24,242 bases of DNA from an uncultured Lentisphaeria bacterium (GTDB lineage: Bacteria > Verrucomicrobiota > Lentisphaeria > Victivallales > Victivallaceae), in contig CALABZ010000098.1 in the NCBI GenBank assembly GCA_937888615.1, positions 1 through 24,242 on the forward strand. Reading direction: 5' to 3'. Numbering within the stretch: the first letter of the stretch is position 1; every line of letters begins with the position of its first letter. A program made the translations under genes and the position numbers. Under the pieces are notes generated by a model, which saw nothing but the letters and a program-made list of their open reading frames with translations, made no database searches and had not been told where the DNA came from. Shown piece by piece: positions 1 to 7,900 of this stretch.

Positions 1-10
1 CTTCCGATCT
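1..10. other. Residual Illumina adapter bases
   Basis: The first ten bases, CTTCCGATCT, are identical to the 3' end of the standard Illumina TruSeq-type adapter. They sit at the very edge of the sequence, where untrimmed adapter accumulates in assemblies. Genomic sequence probably begins at base 11. A chance match of ten bases exactly at position 1 is unlikely but cannot be excluded. Confidence 0.75.
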
Positions 11-467
11 CGTCTCCAGCCCCGCCATCCGCCGCGCCGTCGCGGGGGGCCTGCTCGACAAGGCGGCTCGACTGCTCGGACGCAATTACTCGCTCTGCGG
101 CAATGTGGAACACGGCTACCAGGTGGCGTCGCGTGAACTCAGTCACCCCACGGCGAACCTCGATATCCAGTACGGCGTTCTGCCTCCGAACGGCGTTTAC
201 GCCGGACTGGTCCATCTGGACGGGCAAACTTTCGACGCGGCGGTCAATATCGGCGAGTGCCCCACCTACCACCGCACCGGTGACGGCATCCGGGTCGAAG
301 TCCACCTGCTGGATTTCCACGGCGACCTCTACGGAGCCCGGATCGAACTGGAACTGCTGCAATACCTCCGCGAAGAACGCACCTTCAGTAACTCCAATGC
401 GCTGAAACAACAGATCGTGGAAGACGTCAGGCTGATCCGCGAACTTGCGGACAAACACAGGAAATAA
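3..467 (+). CDS. ribF: RibF, bifunctional riboflavin kinase/FMN adenylyltransferase (3' part)
   Basis: This is the 3' part of the enzyme that phosphorylates riboflavin to FMN and adenylates FMN to FAD in the cytoplasm. The gene runs in from the contig edge. Codons before base 12 are probably adapter, so the first reliable residues are VSS.AIR, the end of the adenylyltransferase half. The riboflavin kinase domain is complete: the PTAN motif (as HPTANL), GVYAG, a NIG.CPTY segment, VEVHLLDF.GDLYG and LREER.F all match the family in order. About 150 of the usual roughly 310 residues are present. The stop codon lies one base before the ATG of the next gene, so the two are very likely co-transcribed. 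Confidence 0.93.
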   Translation, partial: SDLVSSPAIRRAVAGGLLDKAARLLGRNYSLCGNVEHGYQVASRELSHPTANLDIQYGVLPPNGVYAGLVHLDGQTFDAAVNIGECPTYHRTGDGIRVEVHLLDFHGDLYGARIELELLQYLREERTFSNSNALKQQIVEDVRLIRELADKHRK

Positions 468-468
468 T

Positions 469-1512
469 ATGGAAGAAAAAAAAGTATACAGCGTCGCGGA
501 ACTGGCCGAAAAAGTCGGCGTACCCCGTACGACGATTACCGATTGGCTGAACCGTTACGCACAATATATGGAGTCCGAAATGCGCGGCAGGCGCAAGGTT
601 TTCACCGAATCCGCATTGACGGTGCTCACCGAAATCGCCAAACTTCGCGACCTCGGACGGTCCACCTATGAAATCGAACAGGAACTGACCGGACACCATC
701 CGGTCCAGGCCGAAGTCCACCAGGAACCGCCGTCCTCGTCGTCGTCCGAACCGGTTCCGGAAGACGGCGGCAATGCGCTGGTTCCCCCGTCCGCCCGCAT
801 TCAGGCCGAGGAACTCACCCGTCTCCTGAACGGCGAGCTCAAGGGTCTGGCCCAGTCTCTTGAACAAAACCAGCTCGACGCTCAGAAACTCGCCCGCAAA
901 GCGATCCAATGGCAGTTTGCCGTGGCCGTCCTGCTGTTGATCTTCGGCATCGCCGCCGCGATCGTGGCGCTTCACGTGTCCCGCCACATCGCCGGTCAGA
1001 ACAGTCGGATTGATTCGGGCAACCAGCGTATCAACGACCTCCAGACCAGCACTTCCATGCTGGTGGATGAACTGAAAAAGCGCGAAAGCCGGATCGACGA
1101 GCAGGGCAGGAAAATCGAAAATATGGTTGTGGTCCTCGACAAAAGCCGCGCCGATTATCAGCAGAATGTAGAAAAACTCCGCAAGGAATTGAGCGAACAG
1201 CAGACCGCCTTCGAAACCGAATTGAAGAAACAATCGCTGAACGCCGCCGAAAAGCATCAGGCCGAGCTGACCCGCCTGCGTGAAGATTTTGCCGCCCGCC
1301 AGTTGGAATTTCTCCGCAAACAGGAGAAAATCGCCGAAACACGCGCCGAAATGGCGAAAACCGAATCCTCCCTGAAAGCCGCCGCCGAAAACCTCAAACG
1401 CCGCGAACAGGAACTCAAGGCCCGTGAGAAAGAGCTTGACGCCCTGAAAAAGAACCTGACCGCCACCCCCAAAACCGGAGAACCGCCCGCAAATGACAAA
1501 ACCGCTGAATAA
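469..1512 (+). CDS. MerR-type HTH protein with one membrane helix and long coiled coil
   Basis: This 347-aa protein of unknown role has three visible parts. Residues 5-75 form a MerR-like winged-helix segment (YSVAELAEKVGVPRTTITDWL, then RRKVFTESAL and LRDLGRSTYEIEQEL). A Pro/Ser-rich linker covers about 78-110. A single hydrophobic helix at 148-170 (FAVAVLLLIFGIAAAIVALHV) is followed by a charged coiled coil to about residue 332. MerR regulators are normally soluble dimers, so the membrane anchor is unusual and suggests DNA or chromosome tethering, or a signalling role; this is inference. The start at 469 is chosen over an in-frame ATG at 445 because AGGA at 459-462 is well spaced and the longer form would overlap ribF. 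The end overlaps the next gene by 20 bases. Confidence 0.8.
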   Translation: MEEKKVYSVAELAEKVGVPRTTITDWLNRYAQYMESEMRGRRKVFTESALTVLTEIAKLRDLGRSTYEIEQELTGHHPVQAEVHQEPPSSSSSEPVPEDGGNALVPPSARIQAEELTRLLNGELKGLAQSLEQNQLDAQKLARKAIQWQFAVAVLLLIFGIAAAIVALHVSRHIAGQNSRIDSGNQRINDLQTSTSMLVDELKKRESRIDEQGRKIENMVVVLDKSRADYQQNVEKLRKELSEQQTAFETELKKQSLNAAEKHQAELTRLREDFAARQLEFLRKQEKIAETRAEMAKTESSLKAAAENLKRREQELKAREKELDALKKNLTATPKTGEPPANDKTAE

Positions 1513-2212
1513 CTGTCGGGTGCTCGTCACCGGCGGCGCCGTCCGGGTCGGCCGCGAAATCTGCCGCGCCCTGAAAGCCGCCGGAGCCCAAGTCGTCATC
1601 CATTACCGGAATTCGGAAGAAGCCGCACTGGCGCTCAGCGCCGAGCTGAACGCGCCCGCCGTGCGCGGCGACCTGACCTGCGCCGCCGACCGCGAACGCA
1701 TTTTCCGCGAAGCGGGGACGGTGAACGCATTGGTCAATAACGCTTCGACCTTCCATCCCTGCGGCATCCTTGATGAATCCGAGGAATCACTGCGCCGTCA
1801 ACTCGATGCGAACTTGATCGCACCGCTTGAAATGATGAAGTTATTCCGTTCACAGCTCAACGGCGCGCCCGGAATCATCGTCAACCTGTTGGACCAGGAA
1901 GTCCTGCGCCGGTCCCAAAGCCGCGGCGGCTACAGCCTCGCCAAAAAAGGGTTGCGTGACGCCACCCTCGCCGCCGCCCGTCAGTACGCGCACGAAAACC
2001 TTCGCGTCAACGGCCTCGCGCCGGGCCCGGTCTACCCGCCCCCCGGTCTCGAGCACAGCAAAATGGAAAAGACTCTGAAAACCGTCCCGCTGAAGCGCGC
2101 CGTTGATCCGCTTGATCTCGCCGCCGGCTGTGTGTTCCTGATCGGCAATTCCTCCGTCACCGGACAAATTCTCGCCGTCGACTGCGGGCAGTCGCTCGGC
2201 ATGGACTACTAA
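1493..2212 (+). CDS. SDR-family oxidoreductase, pteridine reductase/FolM-like
   Basis: This 239-aa short-chain dehydrogenase has a Rossmann nucleotide motif TGGAVRVG at 13-20 followed by HYRNS (37-41), which favours NADPH. It also has NNAS (82-85) and YSLAKK (147-152). The usual catalytic Ser is replaced by Asp134, 13 residues before Tyr147, with Lys151 four residues on. That D-Y-K spacing is the one known from pteridine reductase PTR1 (D181, Y194, K198), and the VNLLDQ context resembles FolM/PTR-like bacterial SDRs. The likely reaction is NADPH-dependent reduction of dihydropterin or dihydromonapterin; the exact substrate is inference. It starts inside the preceding gene (20-base overlap), implying coupled translation, and an esterase gene follows 27 bases later. 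Confidence 0.8.
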   Translation: MTKPLNNCRVLVTGGAVRVGREICRALKAAGAQVVIHYRNSEEAALALSAELNAPAVRGDLTCAADRERIFREAGTVNALVNNASTFHPCGILDESEESLRRQLDANLIAPLEMMKLFRSQLNGAPGIIVNLLDQEVLRRSQSRGGYSLAKKGLRDATLAAARQYAHENLRVNGLAPGPVYPPPGLEHSKMEKTLKTVPLKRAVDPLDLAAGCVFLIGNSSVTGQILAVDCGQSLGMDY

Positions 2213-2239
2213 ACCTCAACGAAAAAGGTTGTTATTATT

Positions 2240-3016
2240 ATGGCTTTACTGCAATGTTCCTTTCATTCGGACGTTCTGGGCATGGGATGCCAGATGAACG
2301 TCATCGTACCCCAGCCCTCCACCACGTTGATCGGCATGGAAAGTTCGGCCCGGGTCCGCAAGGATTACCGCGTCCTCTATCTCCTGCACGGATGCAGCGA
2401 CGACCACACCATCTGGGGCCGCCGCACCTCCATCGAACGCTATGTGGCGGGACAGGATCTGGTAGTGATCATGCCCGCGGTCCAGCGCAGTTTCTATACC
2501 GACATGGTCCACGGCGGCAAATACTGGACGTTTATCAGCGAGGAACTGCCGCAGATCGCCCAGGCGATGTTCCCGATCAGTACCCGGCGCGAGGACACAT
2601 TCGTCGCGGGGCTGTCGATGGGCGGCTTCGGCACGCTTAAACTGATTCTGAACCGCCCGGACCGCTTCGCCGGCGGCGCGGCGTTCTCCTCCGTCATCGA
2701 CCTCGATTGGCATCAGCAGTCCATTCCCCACGAATGGCCGGACGTATTTGGTTCGATGGAACAGGTCAAAGACTCGCCCAACGATCTTTATGCCGCCGCC
2801 GCGAAACTGGCCGCCTCGAACGCACCGAAACCCCGGATTTTCCAATGCTGCGGCGACGAGGACGTTTTCTGTCCCGCCAACCGGAAATTCCGCGACCACC
2901 TGAATGCCCTGAACCTCCAGTCAACTTATCGCGAATACCCCGGCAATCACAATTGGGAATTCTGGGACAGCCATATCGTCGAGGGACTGGAAAACATCGG
3001 AGCCATCATCCGCTGA
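2240..3016 (+). CDS. Alpha/beta-hydrolase esterase (esterase D / EstA-like, PF00756 type)
   Basis: This 258-aa serine hydrolase lacks a signal peptide and is therefore probably cytoplasmic. The oxyanion segment YLLHGCSDD (47-55), nucleophile elbow GLSMGG with Ser126, acid Asp208 in GDEDVF and His237 in GNHNWEFW are in the order and spacing of the esterase D / S-formylglutathione hydrolase / tributyrin esterase family. Family members hydrolyse short acyl esters or S-formylglutathione, and the substrate here cannot be read from sequence. It is the last gene of the ribF-led run. The 97 bases downstream hold a separate promoter for lemA, so the operon probably ends here, although no clear T-tract terminator is visible. 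Confidence 0.85.
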   Translation: MALLQCSFHSDVLGMGCQMNVIVPQPSTTLIGMESSARVRKDYRVLYLLHGCSDDHTIWGRRTSIERYVAGQDLVVIMPAVQRSFYTDMVHGGKYWTFISEELPQIAQAMFPISTRREDTFVAGLSMGGFGTLKLILNRPDRFAGGAAFSSVIDLDWHQQSIPHEWPDVFGSMEQVKDSPNDLYAAAAKLAASNAPKPRIFQCCGDEDVFCPANRKFRDHLNALNLQSTYREYPGNHNWEFWDSHIVEGLENIGAIIR

Positions 3017-3036
3017 AGCGATTTGCAAAAATAAAT

Positions 3037-3068
3037 CCGTGATCCGCATTGAAATCACGCGATCACGG
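3037..3068. promoter_or_regulatory. Inverted repeat around the lemA -35 element
   Basis: Perfect 8-base arms CCGTGATC (3037-3044) and GATCACGG (3061-3068) enclose the candidate -35 hexamer TTGAAA. The symmetry suits an operator that would block the lemA promoter. It could also form a hairpin ending the upstream transcript, but no T-run follows. Confidence 0.45.
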
Positions 3069-3077
3069 TATTACAAT
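3049..3077 (+). promoter_or_regulatory. Sigma-70-type promoter for lemA operon
   Basis: TTGAAA (3049-3054) and TACAAT (3072-3077) are separated by exactly 17 bases, each one mismatch from the consensus. They lie 37 bases upstream of the lemA start, which has a strong AAGGAG site at 3101-3106. Confidence 0.6.
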
Positions 3078-3113
3078 AAAGGCACGTGGAAATTTGAACC
3101 AAGGAGCGATGAG

Positions 3114-3680
3114 ATGACGGGAATTATTCTGGTGGCCGTATTCGGTATTATCGTACTTATTATCGGAATCGTCATGGTCAATAACCTGATCATGCGGCGA
3201 AACCAGGTGGAAAATGCGTTCGCGGGCATCGACGCCCAGTTGAAAAAACGTTTCGACCTGATCCCGAATCTGGTAGCCGCCGTTCGGGAATACATGACCC
3301 ATGAACGCGGCGTGCTCGAAGACATCACCGCGCTGCGCACCAAAGTGGAAGAACCCGGACTCCCCCTCGAAGAAAAACTCGAGCTCGACCATAAGCTCTC
3401 CGGAATGCTCCGCGGCCTGATGGTACAGGTGGAGAACTATCCCCAGTTGAAGGCTTCCGCCAATATGGAACAGCTCCAGCGCTCCTTGAACGAAGTCGAG
3501 GAACAGCTCGCCGCCGGGCGCCGCGCCTACAACGCCGCCGTCACCGCTTACAACAACTCGGTGGAAATGTTTCCGTCCAATATCGCCGCCGCCATCCTGG
3601 GGTATCAGCGGCGGACGCTTTTCAGCATCCCGGAGGCGGAACGGGAAAACGTTGACGTCGGCGCGCTCTTCAAGGGCTGA
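3114..3680 (+). CDS. LemA family protein
   Basis: This 188-aa LemA-family protein has an N-terminal hydrophobic helix (residues 3-23, GIILVAVFGIIVLIIGIVMV). The family-defining helical region follows: NN-LIMRRNQVENAFAGID-QLKKRFDLIPNLV, then a second conserved block with YPQLKA and YNAAVTAYNN ending in FPSNI. LemA proteins are small, widespread, membrane-anchored helical-bundle proteins of poorly defined function. The start at 3114 is preferred over a GTG at 3039 because AAGGAG lies seven bases before it and the hydrophobic helix then begins at the N-terminus. The gene is followed 13 bases later by a DUF3137 protein, a recurrent partner of LemA, and both share the promoter at 3049-3077. Confidence 0.9.
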   Translation: MTGIILVAVFGIIVLIIGIVMVNNLIMRRNQVENAFAGIDAQLKKRFDLIPNLVAAVREYMTHERGVLEDITALRTKVEEPGLPLEEKLELDHKLSGMLRGLMVQVENYPQLKASANMEQLQRSLNEVEEQLAAGRRAYNAAVTAYNNSVEMFPSNIAAAILGYQRRTLFSIPEAERENVDVGALFKG

Positions 3681-3693
3681 GCGGAGCGGATGA

Positions 3694-4638
3694 ATGCTGG
3701 ACAAACTGCGTGAACTTTATGAAGTCAAGCTGGCCCCGGACCTGAAAGTACTGGAGAAGAAACGTCTTTCCCTGCTGGGGGTCTGTATATCGCTATCCAT
3801 TGTTTTCGTCACGATTCTGCTGCTTGGGATTGCGATTCAGGTGATGCCGGTCCTTATCGCGGGCGCGGCCGGACTGATTGTCATGGTCATCGTGCTTCAT
3901 ATCCGGCTCAGTCGCTTCAACCGCGATTACAAAAAGCTGGTCATGAACCGCCTGCTGGAGCATTGGGGGCCCGGTTTCAGGTATGATCCGAAGGACGGAA
4001 TTCCGAAGAAGGAATTCAATGCTTCAAAGCTTTTTTCCATACAACCGAACATCTACAAAACCGAGGATCTGGTATGGGGGCGGGTCGGCGCCACCGACAT
4101 CCGTTTCGCTGAAATCCGCGCCTCGCACCAGACCTCCAACGGCAAATCAACCACCGTCATCAAAGTTTTTTCCGGCATCTATTTCGAAGCCGATTTCCAC
4201 AAGGAGTTCTCCAGCTCGACCTGGGTGTTGCCGGACCACGCGGAACGAATGCTCGGGCCGTTCCTCGGCAAACTGATCCAGCGGGCGTCGTTCAGCCGTC
4301 CCGGACACCTGACCACCATGGAAAACAGCGAATTCGAAAACATGTTTGTGGTATACACCACCGACGAGGTGGAGTGCCGTTACATCCTCTCGCCGTCGTT
4401 GATGGAACGGATGGTGGACCTTGGGCTCCGCCAGAAGGAAGAGCTCAGTTTCGCTTTCATCGACTCGCGAATGATCATTGCCCTAAGCTCCAGCGAAAAT
4501 GCGTTCGAACCTCCCCGGAGCGGTTTCGGCAACTACCTGAACTTCGATAAAGTCCTGGCCCACTACATGCGGCTGAAACAGCTTATGCAGATCGTCGACG
4601 ACCTGAACATGAACACCCGCATCTGGACCAAACGCTGA
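3694..4638 (+). CDS. DUF3137 domain membrane protein
   Basis: This 314-aa protein has two adjacent hydrophobic helices (about 25-48 and 50-72) that anchor a soluble C-terminal domain. The domain has the DUF3137 pattern: FSGIYFEADFHKEFSSSTWVLPD, ENSEFENMFVVYTTDEVECRYILSPSLMERM, and a terminal helix rich in Leu/Met. The function of the family is unknown; it is typically encoded beside LemA and is thought to act with it at the membrane (family knowledge plus inference). GGAG at 3683-3686 is the ribosome site. The stop codon is followed immediately by a weak terminator hairpin, so the lemA-DUF3137 pair forms a closed two-gene operon. Confidence 0.85.
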   Translation: MLDKLRELYEVKLAPDLKVLEKKRLSLLGVCISLSIVFVTILLLGIAIQVMPVLIAGAAGLIVMVIVLHIRLSRFNRDYKKLVMNRLLEHWGPGFRYDPKDGIPKKEFNASKLFSIQPNIYKTEDLVWGRVGATDIRFAEIRASHQTSNGKSTTVIKVFSGIYFEADFHKEFSSSTWVLPDHAERMLGPFLGKLIQRASFSRPGHLTTMENSEFENMFVVYTTDEVECRYILSPSLMERMVDLGLRQKEELSFAFIDSRMIIALSSSENAFEPPRSGFGNYLNFDKVLAHYMRLKQLMQIVDDLNMNTRIWTKR

Positions 4639-4666
4639 AAACGCCCCGGAAATGTCGCGTTTTTTT
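4638..4666 (+). terminator. Weak intrinsic terminator of the lemA/DUF3137 operon
   Basis: AAAACGC (4638-4644) can pair with GCGTTTT (4657-4663), and the T-run continues to 4666. The 7-bp stem starts at the last base of the stop codon, and the 12-base loop makes it weak. It separates the operon from the ileS promoter 13 bases on. Confidence 0.5.
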
Positions 4667-4678
4667 GCCGCCCGCCGC

Positions 4679-4707
4679 TTGAATTCAGCATTTTTCCATG
4701 TTATATT
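4679..4707 (+). promoter_or_regulatory. Sigma-70-type promoter for the ileS leader
   Basis: TTGAAT (4679-4684) and TATATT (4702-4707) are separated by 17 bases, predicting a start near 4714. That gives a leader of about 250 nt before ileS and places the 36-codon leader ORF about 30 nt into the transcript. Confidence 0.6.
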
Positions 4708-4744
4708 TAAAGGATTATGTTCAAAGCATTAAGGATTTGTTGAA

Positions 4745-4855
4745 ATGTTGCGTTTTATCTGCAGCGCGTCAAAATTGATCGCCATTCTGATCGGCATTAG
4801 CAGCGAGTCTTTCCGTCGCTCCGCGGAGAGGCTCGTAATGGCTGTGGAGATTTGA
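4745..4855 (+). CDS. Putative isoleucine-rich leader peptide of ileS
   Basis: This is a 36-codon ORF in the leader of ileS. Residues 12-18 read IAILIGI, so four Ile codons alternate with other hydrophobic codons (4778, 4784, 4790, 4796); two more Ile lie at residues 5 and 36. AAGGAT at 4731-4736 is a plausible ribosome site. The ORF sits between a promoter and an intrinsic terminator that precedes ileS. Such a run of codons for the amino acid charged by the downstream enzyme is the mark of leader-peptide attenuation, where a ribosome short of Ile-tRNA would stall here. The peptide itself is probably without function. A nine-codon ORF at 4716-4742, starting MFKA like IleRS, ends just before it and may be chance. 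Confidence 0.55.
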   Translation: MLRFICSASKLIAILIGISSESFRRSAERLVMAVEI

Positions 4856-4901
4856 ACAAGTTTTACCGTCGCATCGATTTCATCATATATTTTACAGCCA
4901 T
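4804..4901 (+). promoter_or_regulatory. Candidate attenuator structures in the ileS leader
   Basis: There are two alternative structures. First, 4804-4814 pairs with 4825-4835 over 11 bp with two G-U pairs and a 10-base loop; this hairpin begins just past the Ile codons. Second, ATGGCTGT at 4838-4845 can pair perfectly with ACAGCCAT at 4894-4901, and that second strand is the start of the terminator stem. The antiterminator strand lies 8-15 bases before the leader stop codon, so a ribosome finishing the peptide would cover it and let the terminator form. A ribosome stalled on Ile codons would leave it free. The model is inferred from sequence. Confidence 0.5.
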
Positions 4902-4930
4902 GAATTGTTCGTTCAATTTCATGGCTTTTT
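4896..4930 (+). terminator. Intrinsic terminator inside the ileS leader
   Basis: AGCCATGAATTG (4896-4907) pairs with CAATTTCATGGCT (4914-4926) as a 12-bp stem with one bulged T and a 6-base loop. A T-run follows through 4930. It lies 36 bases upstream of the ileS start on the same strand, so it can only act as an attenuator of ileS or end a short leader RNA. Confidence 0.7.
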
Positions 4931-4965
4931 ACTTTAACTAAATAAAGAAAACAGGATACTGCACC

Positions 4966-7900
4966 ATGTTTAAAGCCGTCGGACAACCGAAGTTCCCCGA
5001 AATGGAACGGGCGATCGTCGAATACTGGAAAGAAAACGACACCTTTCATAAATCCCTGGAAAACCGCAAGGACGCCGCCGAATATGTATTCTACGACGGT
5101 CCCCCCTTCGCCACCGGCATGCCGCATTACGGCCACCTCCTCGCAGGCACCATCAAGGACGTGGTCCCGCGCTACCAGACCATGCGCGGCAAGCGCGTCC
5201 CCCGCACCTTCGGCTGGGACTGCCACGGGCTCCCCGTCGAGAACGAAATGGAAAAAGAACTCCAGCTCAAAAACAAGAAAGATATCGAAGCGTTCGGCAT
5301 CGACAATTTCAATGAATCCTGCCGCGGCATCGTCCTCCGTTACACCAACGAGTGGGAACAGGTGGTCACGCGCATGGGCCGCTGGGTCGATTTCAAGGGC
5401 GGCTACCGGACGATGGACCTCAATTACATGGAGTCGATCTGGTGGGTGTTTCGTCAGCTCTGGGACAAAGGGCTGATCTACGAGGGCTACAAGATCATGC
5501 CGTTCTGCCCGCGCTGCTCCACGCCGCTCTCCAACTTCGAAGTCAATCAAGGCTACATGGAAGTCACCGACCCGGCCATCACCATCCGCTTCAAGGTCAA
5601 GGGCGAGGACAATACCTATTTTCTGGCCTGGACCACCACGCCGTGGACGCTCCCCTCGAACCTCGCGCTGGCCGTCGGCCCCGAAATTGATTACGTCAAA
5701 ATCAAGGACGGCGACGAATACTACATCATGGCCAAAGGCCTGGTCTCCCGTTACTACAAAGAAGCCCCGGAAATCGTCGCCGAATTCCGCGGCGAGACCC
5801 TCAACGGCAAAACCTACGAACCGCTGTTCCCGTACTTCGCCGAATTGGCGGACCAAGGCGCGTTCCGCGTCGTCTGCGCCAACTTCGTCAGCCTCGAAGA
5901 CGGGGTGGGGATCGTTCATATGGCCCCCGGCTTTGGCGAAGACGACAATATCGCCGCCAAGGCCAACGGCATCCCGGAGGTCTGCCCGGTGGACGACCAA
6001 TGCTGTTTCACCCGCGACGTACCCGACTATGCCGGACGCTACGTCAAGGACTGCGACAAGGAAATCATCCAGCGTCTGAAAGACGAGCACAAACTCATCC
6101 ATCGCGGCACCATCAGCCACAATTATCCGCACTGCTGGCGCGACGACGTGCCGCTGATCTACCGCGCCATCTCCACGTGGTTTGTCAAGGTCGAGGAGAT
6201 CAAGGACCGCATGATCCACGCCAACAGCCAGATTAACTGGATTCCCGCCCACCTGAAGGAAGGGCGTTTCGGCAAATGGCTGGAAAACGCCCGCGACTGG
6301 GCCATCAGCCGCAACCGCTACTGGGGCACGCCGCTGCCGATCTGGCGCAACGAAGAGGGCGAAATCATCTGCGTCGGCTCCGTGGCCGAGCTCGAACAAC
6401 TGACCGGGAAGAAAGTGACCGACCTCCACAAGCATTTCATGGACAAGGTGGAAATCCCTTCGCCCACCGGCAAATCGCCGCTGAAACGCATCCCGGAAGT
6501 CCTCGACTGCTGGTTCGAAAGCGGCTCCATGCCGTATGCCCAGCATCATTATCCGTTCGAGAACAAGGAACATTTCGAGGCTCATTTCCCGGCGGACTTC
6601 ATCGCCGAGGGGCTCGATCAGACCCGCGGCTGGTTCTACACGCTGGTGGTGCTCGGCGCGGCGCTGTTCGACAAACCGGCGTTCCAGAACGTGCTGGTGA
6701 ACGGCCTGATCCTGGCCGAAGACGGTCAGAAAATGTCCAAACGCAAGAAAAATTATCCCGACCCGATGGAGGTCGTCGAAAACTACGGCGCCGACGCGCT
6801 CCGGCTCTTCATGCTGAGTTCGCAGGTGGTCCGCGCCGAAGACCTGAAGTTCTCCGAGAACGGCATCAAGGAAGTCCTGCGCGGCGTCATGATCCCGACC
6901 TGGAACGCCTACAGCTTCCTCGTCACCTACGCCAACGTGGATAATTGGACCCCGGAAAACGGCGCCAAGGCTCCGGAAGGACTGACCAATCCGCTTGATC
7001 GCTGGATTTTGAGTTCGCTCACCCAGATGGTCGACGAAGTCCGCACCGAAATGGACGCCTACAACCTCCAGAAAGCCGCCAACCGTTTCACCCGGTTCGT
7101 CGACGACCTGACCAACTGGTACATTCGCCGCAGCCGCCGCCGTTTCTGGAAAAGCCAGAATGACGGCGACAAAAACGACGCCTACCGTACCCTTCATTAC
7201 GCGCTGTTGACCTTCTGCCGCACCGCCGCGCCGTTCATTCCGTTCGCCACCGAGGAAATCTACCGCAACCTGCGGACCGCCGACATGCCGGATTCCGTGC
7301 ATCTCTGCGATTTCCCGGAAGCCGACACCTCGAACCGCGACGAAGCGCTCGAATGCCAGATGGAAAATACCATGACAGTAGTCAAGCTGGGCCGTTTCCT
7401 GCGTTCGCAGAGCAATATCAAAACCCGCCAGCCGCTGACGAAAGCGGTGGTCGTAGTGGCCGATCCCGTCGTGCGCGAACTGCTGAACGGCACCGCCGAT
7501 ATCATCGCCGAAGAACTCAACGTCAAGGAAATCGTTTTCAACTCCGATGAAAGCGAGTTGGTGACTTACAATACCAAGGCGAACTTCAAATCCCTCGGTC
7601 CCAAACTCGGCAAGCAGATGAAGGAAGCCGCCGCCGTGATCCAGCAGCTCTCGTCCGCGCAAATCGGCGCCATTCTCGGCGGCAAACCGCACGCGTTGAC
7701 CCTGAGCGACGGCAAGGCGATCGAACTGGTCGCGGCCGACCTCGACGTCCGCCGCGAGGAGAAACCCGGCATGACCGTGGCCAATGAAGGCAGCATCACG
7801 CTGGCGCTTGACACCACGCTGACCCCGGCGCTGGAGGAAGAAGGGTTCGCCCGCGAACTCGTCAGCCGTATCCAGAATATGCGCAAGGAAAGCGGCCTTG

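Noticed and set aside
427..1599. Antisense frame opposite the MerR/coiled-coil gene
   Set aside because: Its Phe/Gly-rich sequence is the mirror of coiled-coil codons, and it would overlap three sense genes.
4639..4965. T-box riboswitch upstream of ileS
   Set aside because: The conserved T-box sequence (GGTGG-ACCGCG type) is absent; the Ile-rich leader ORF explains the terminator better.
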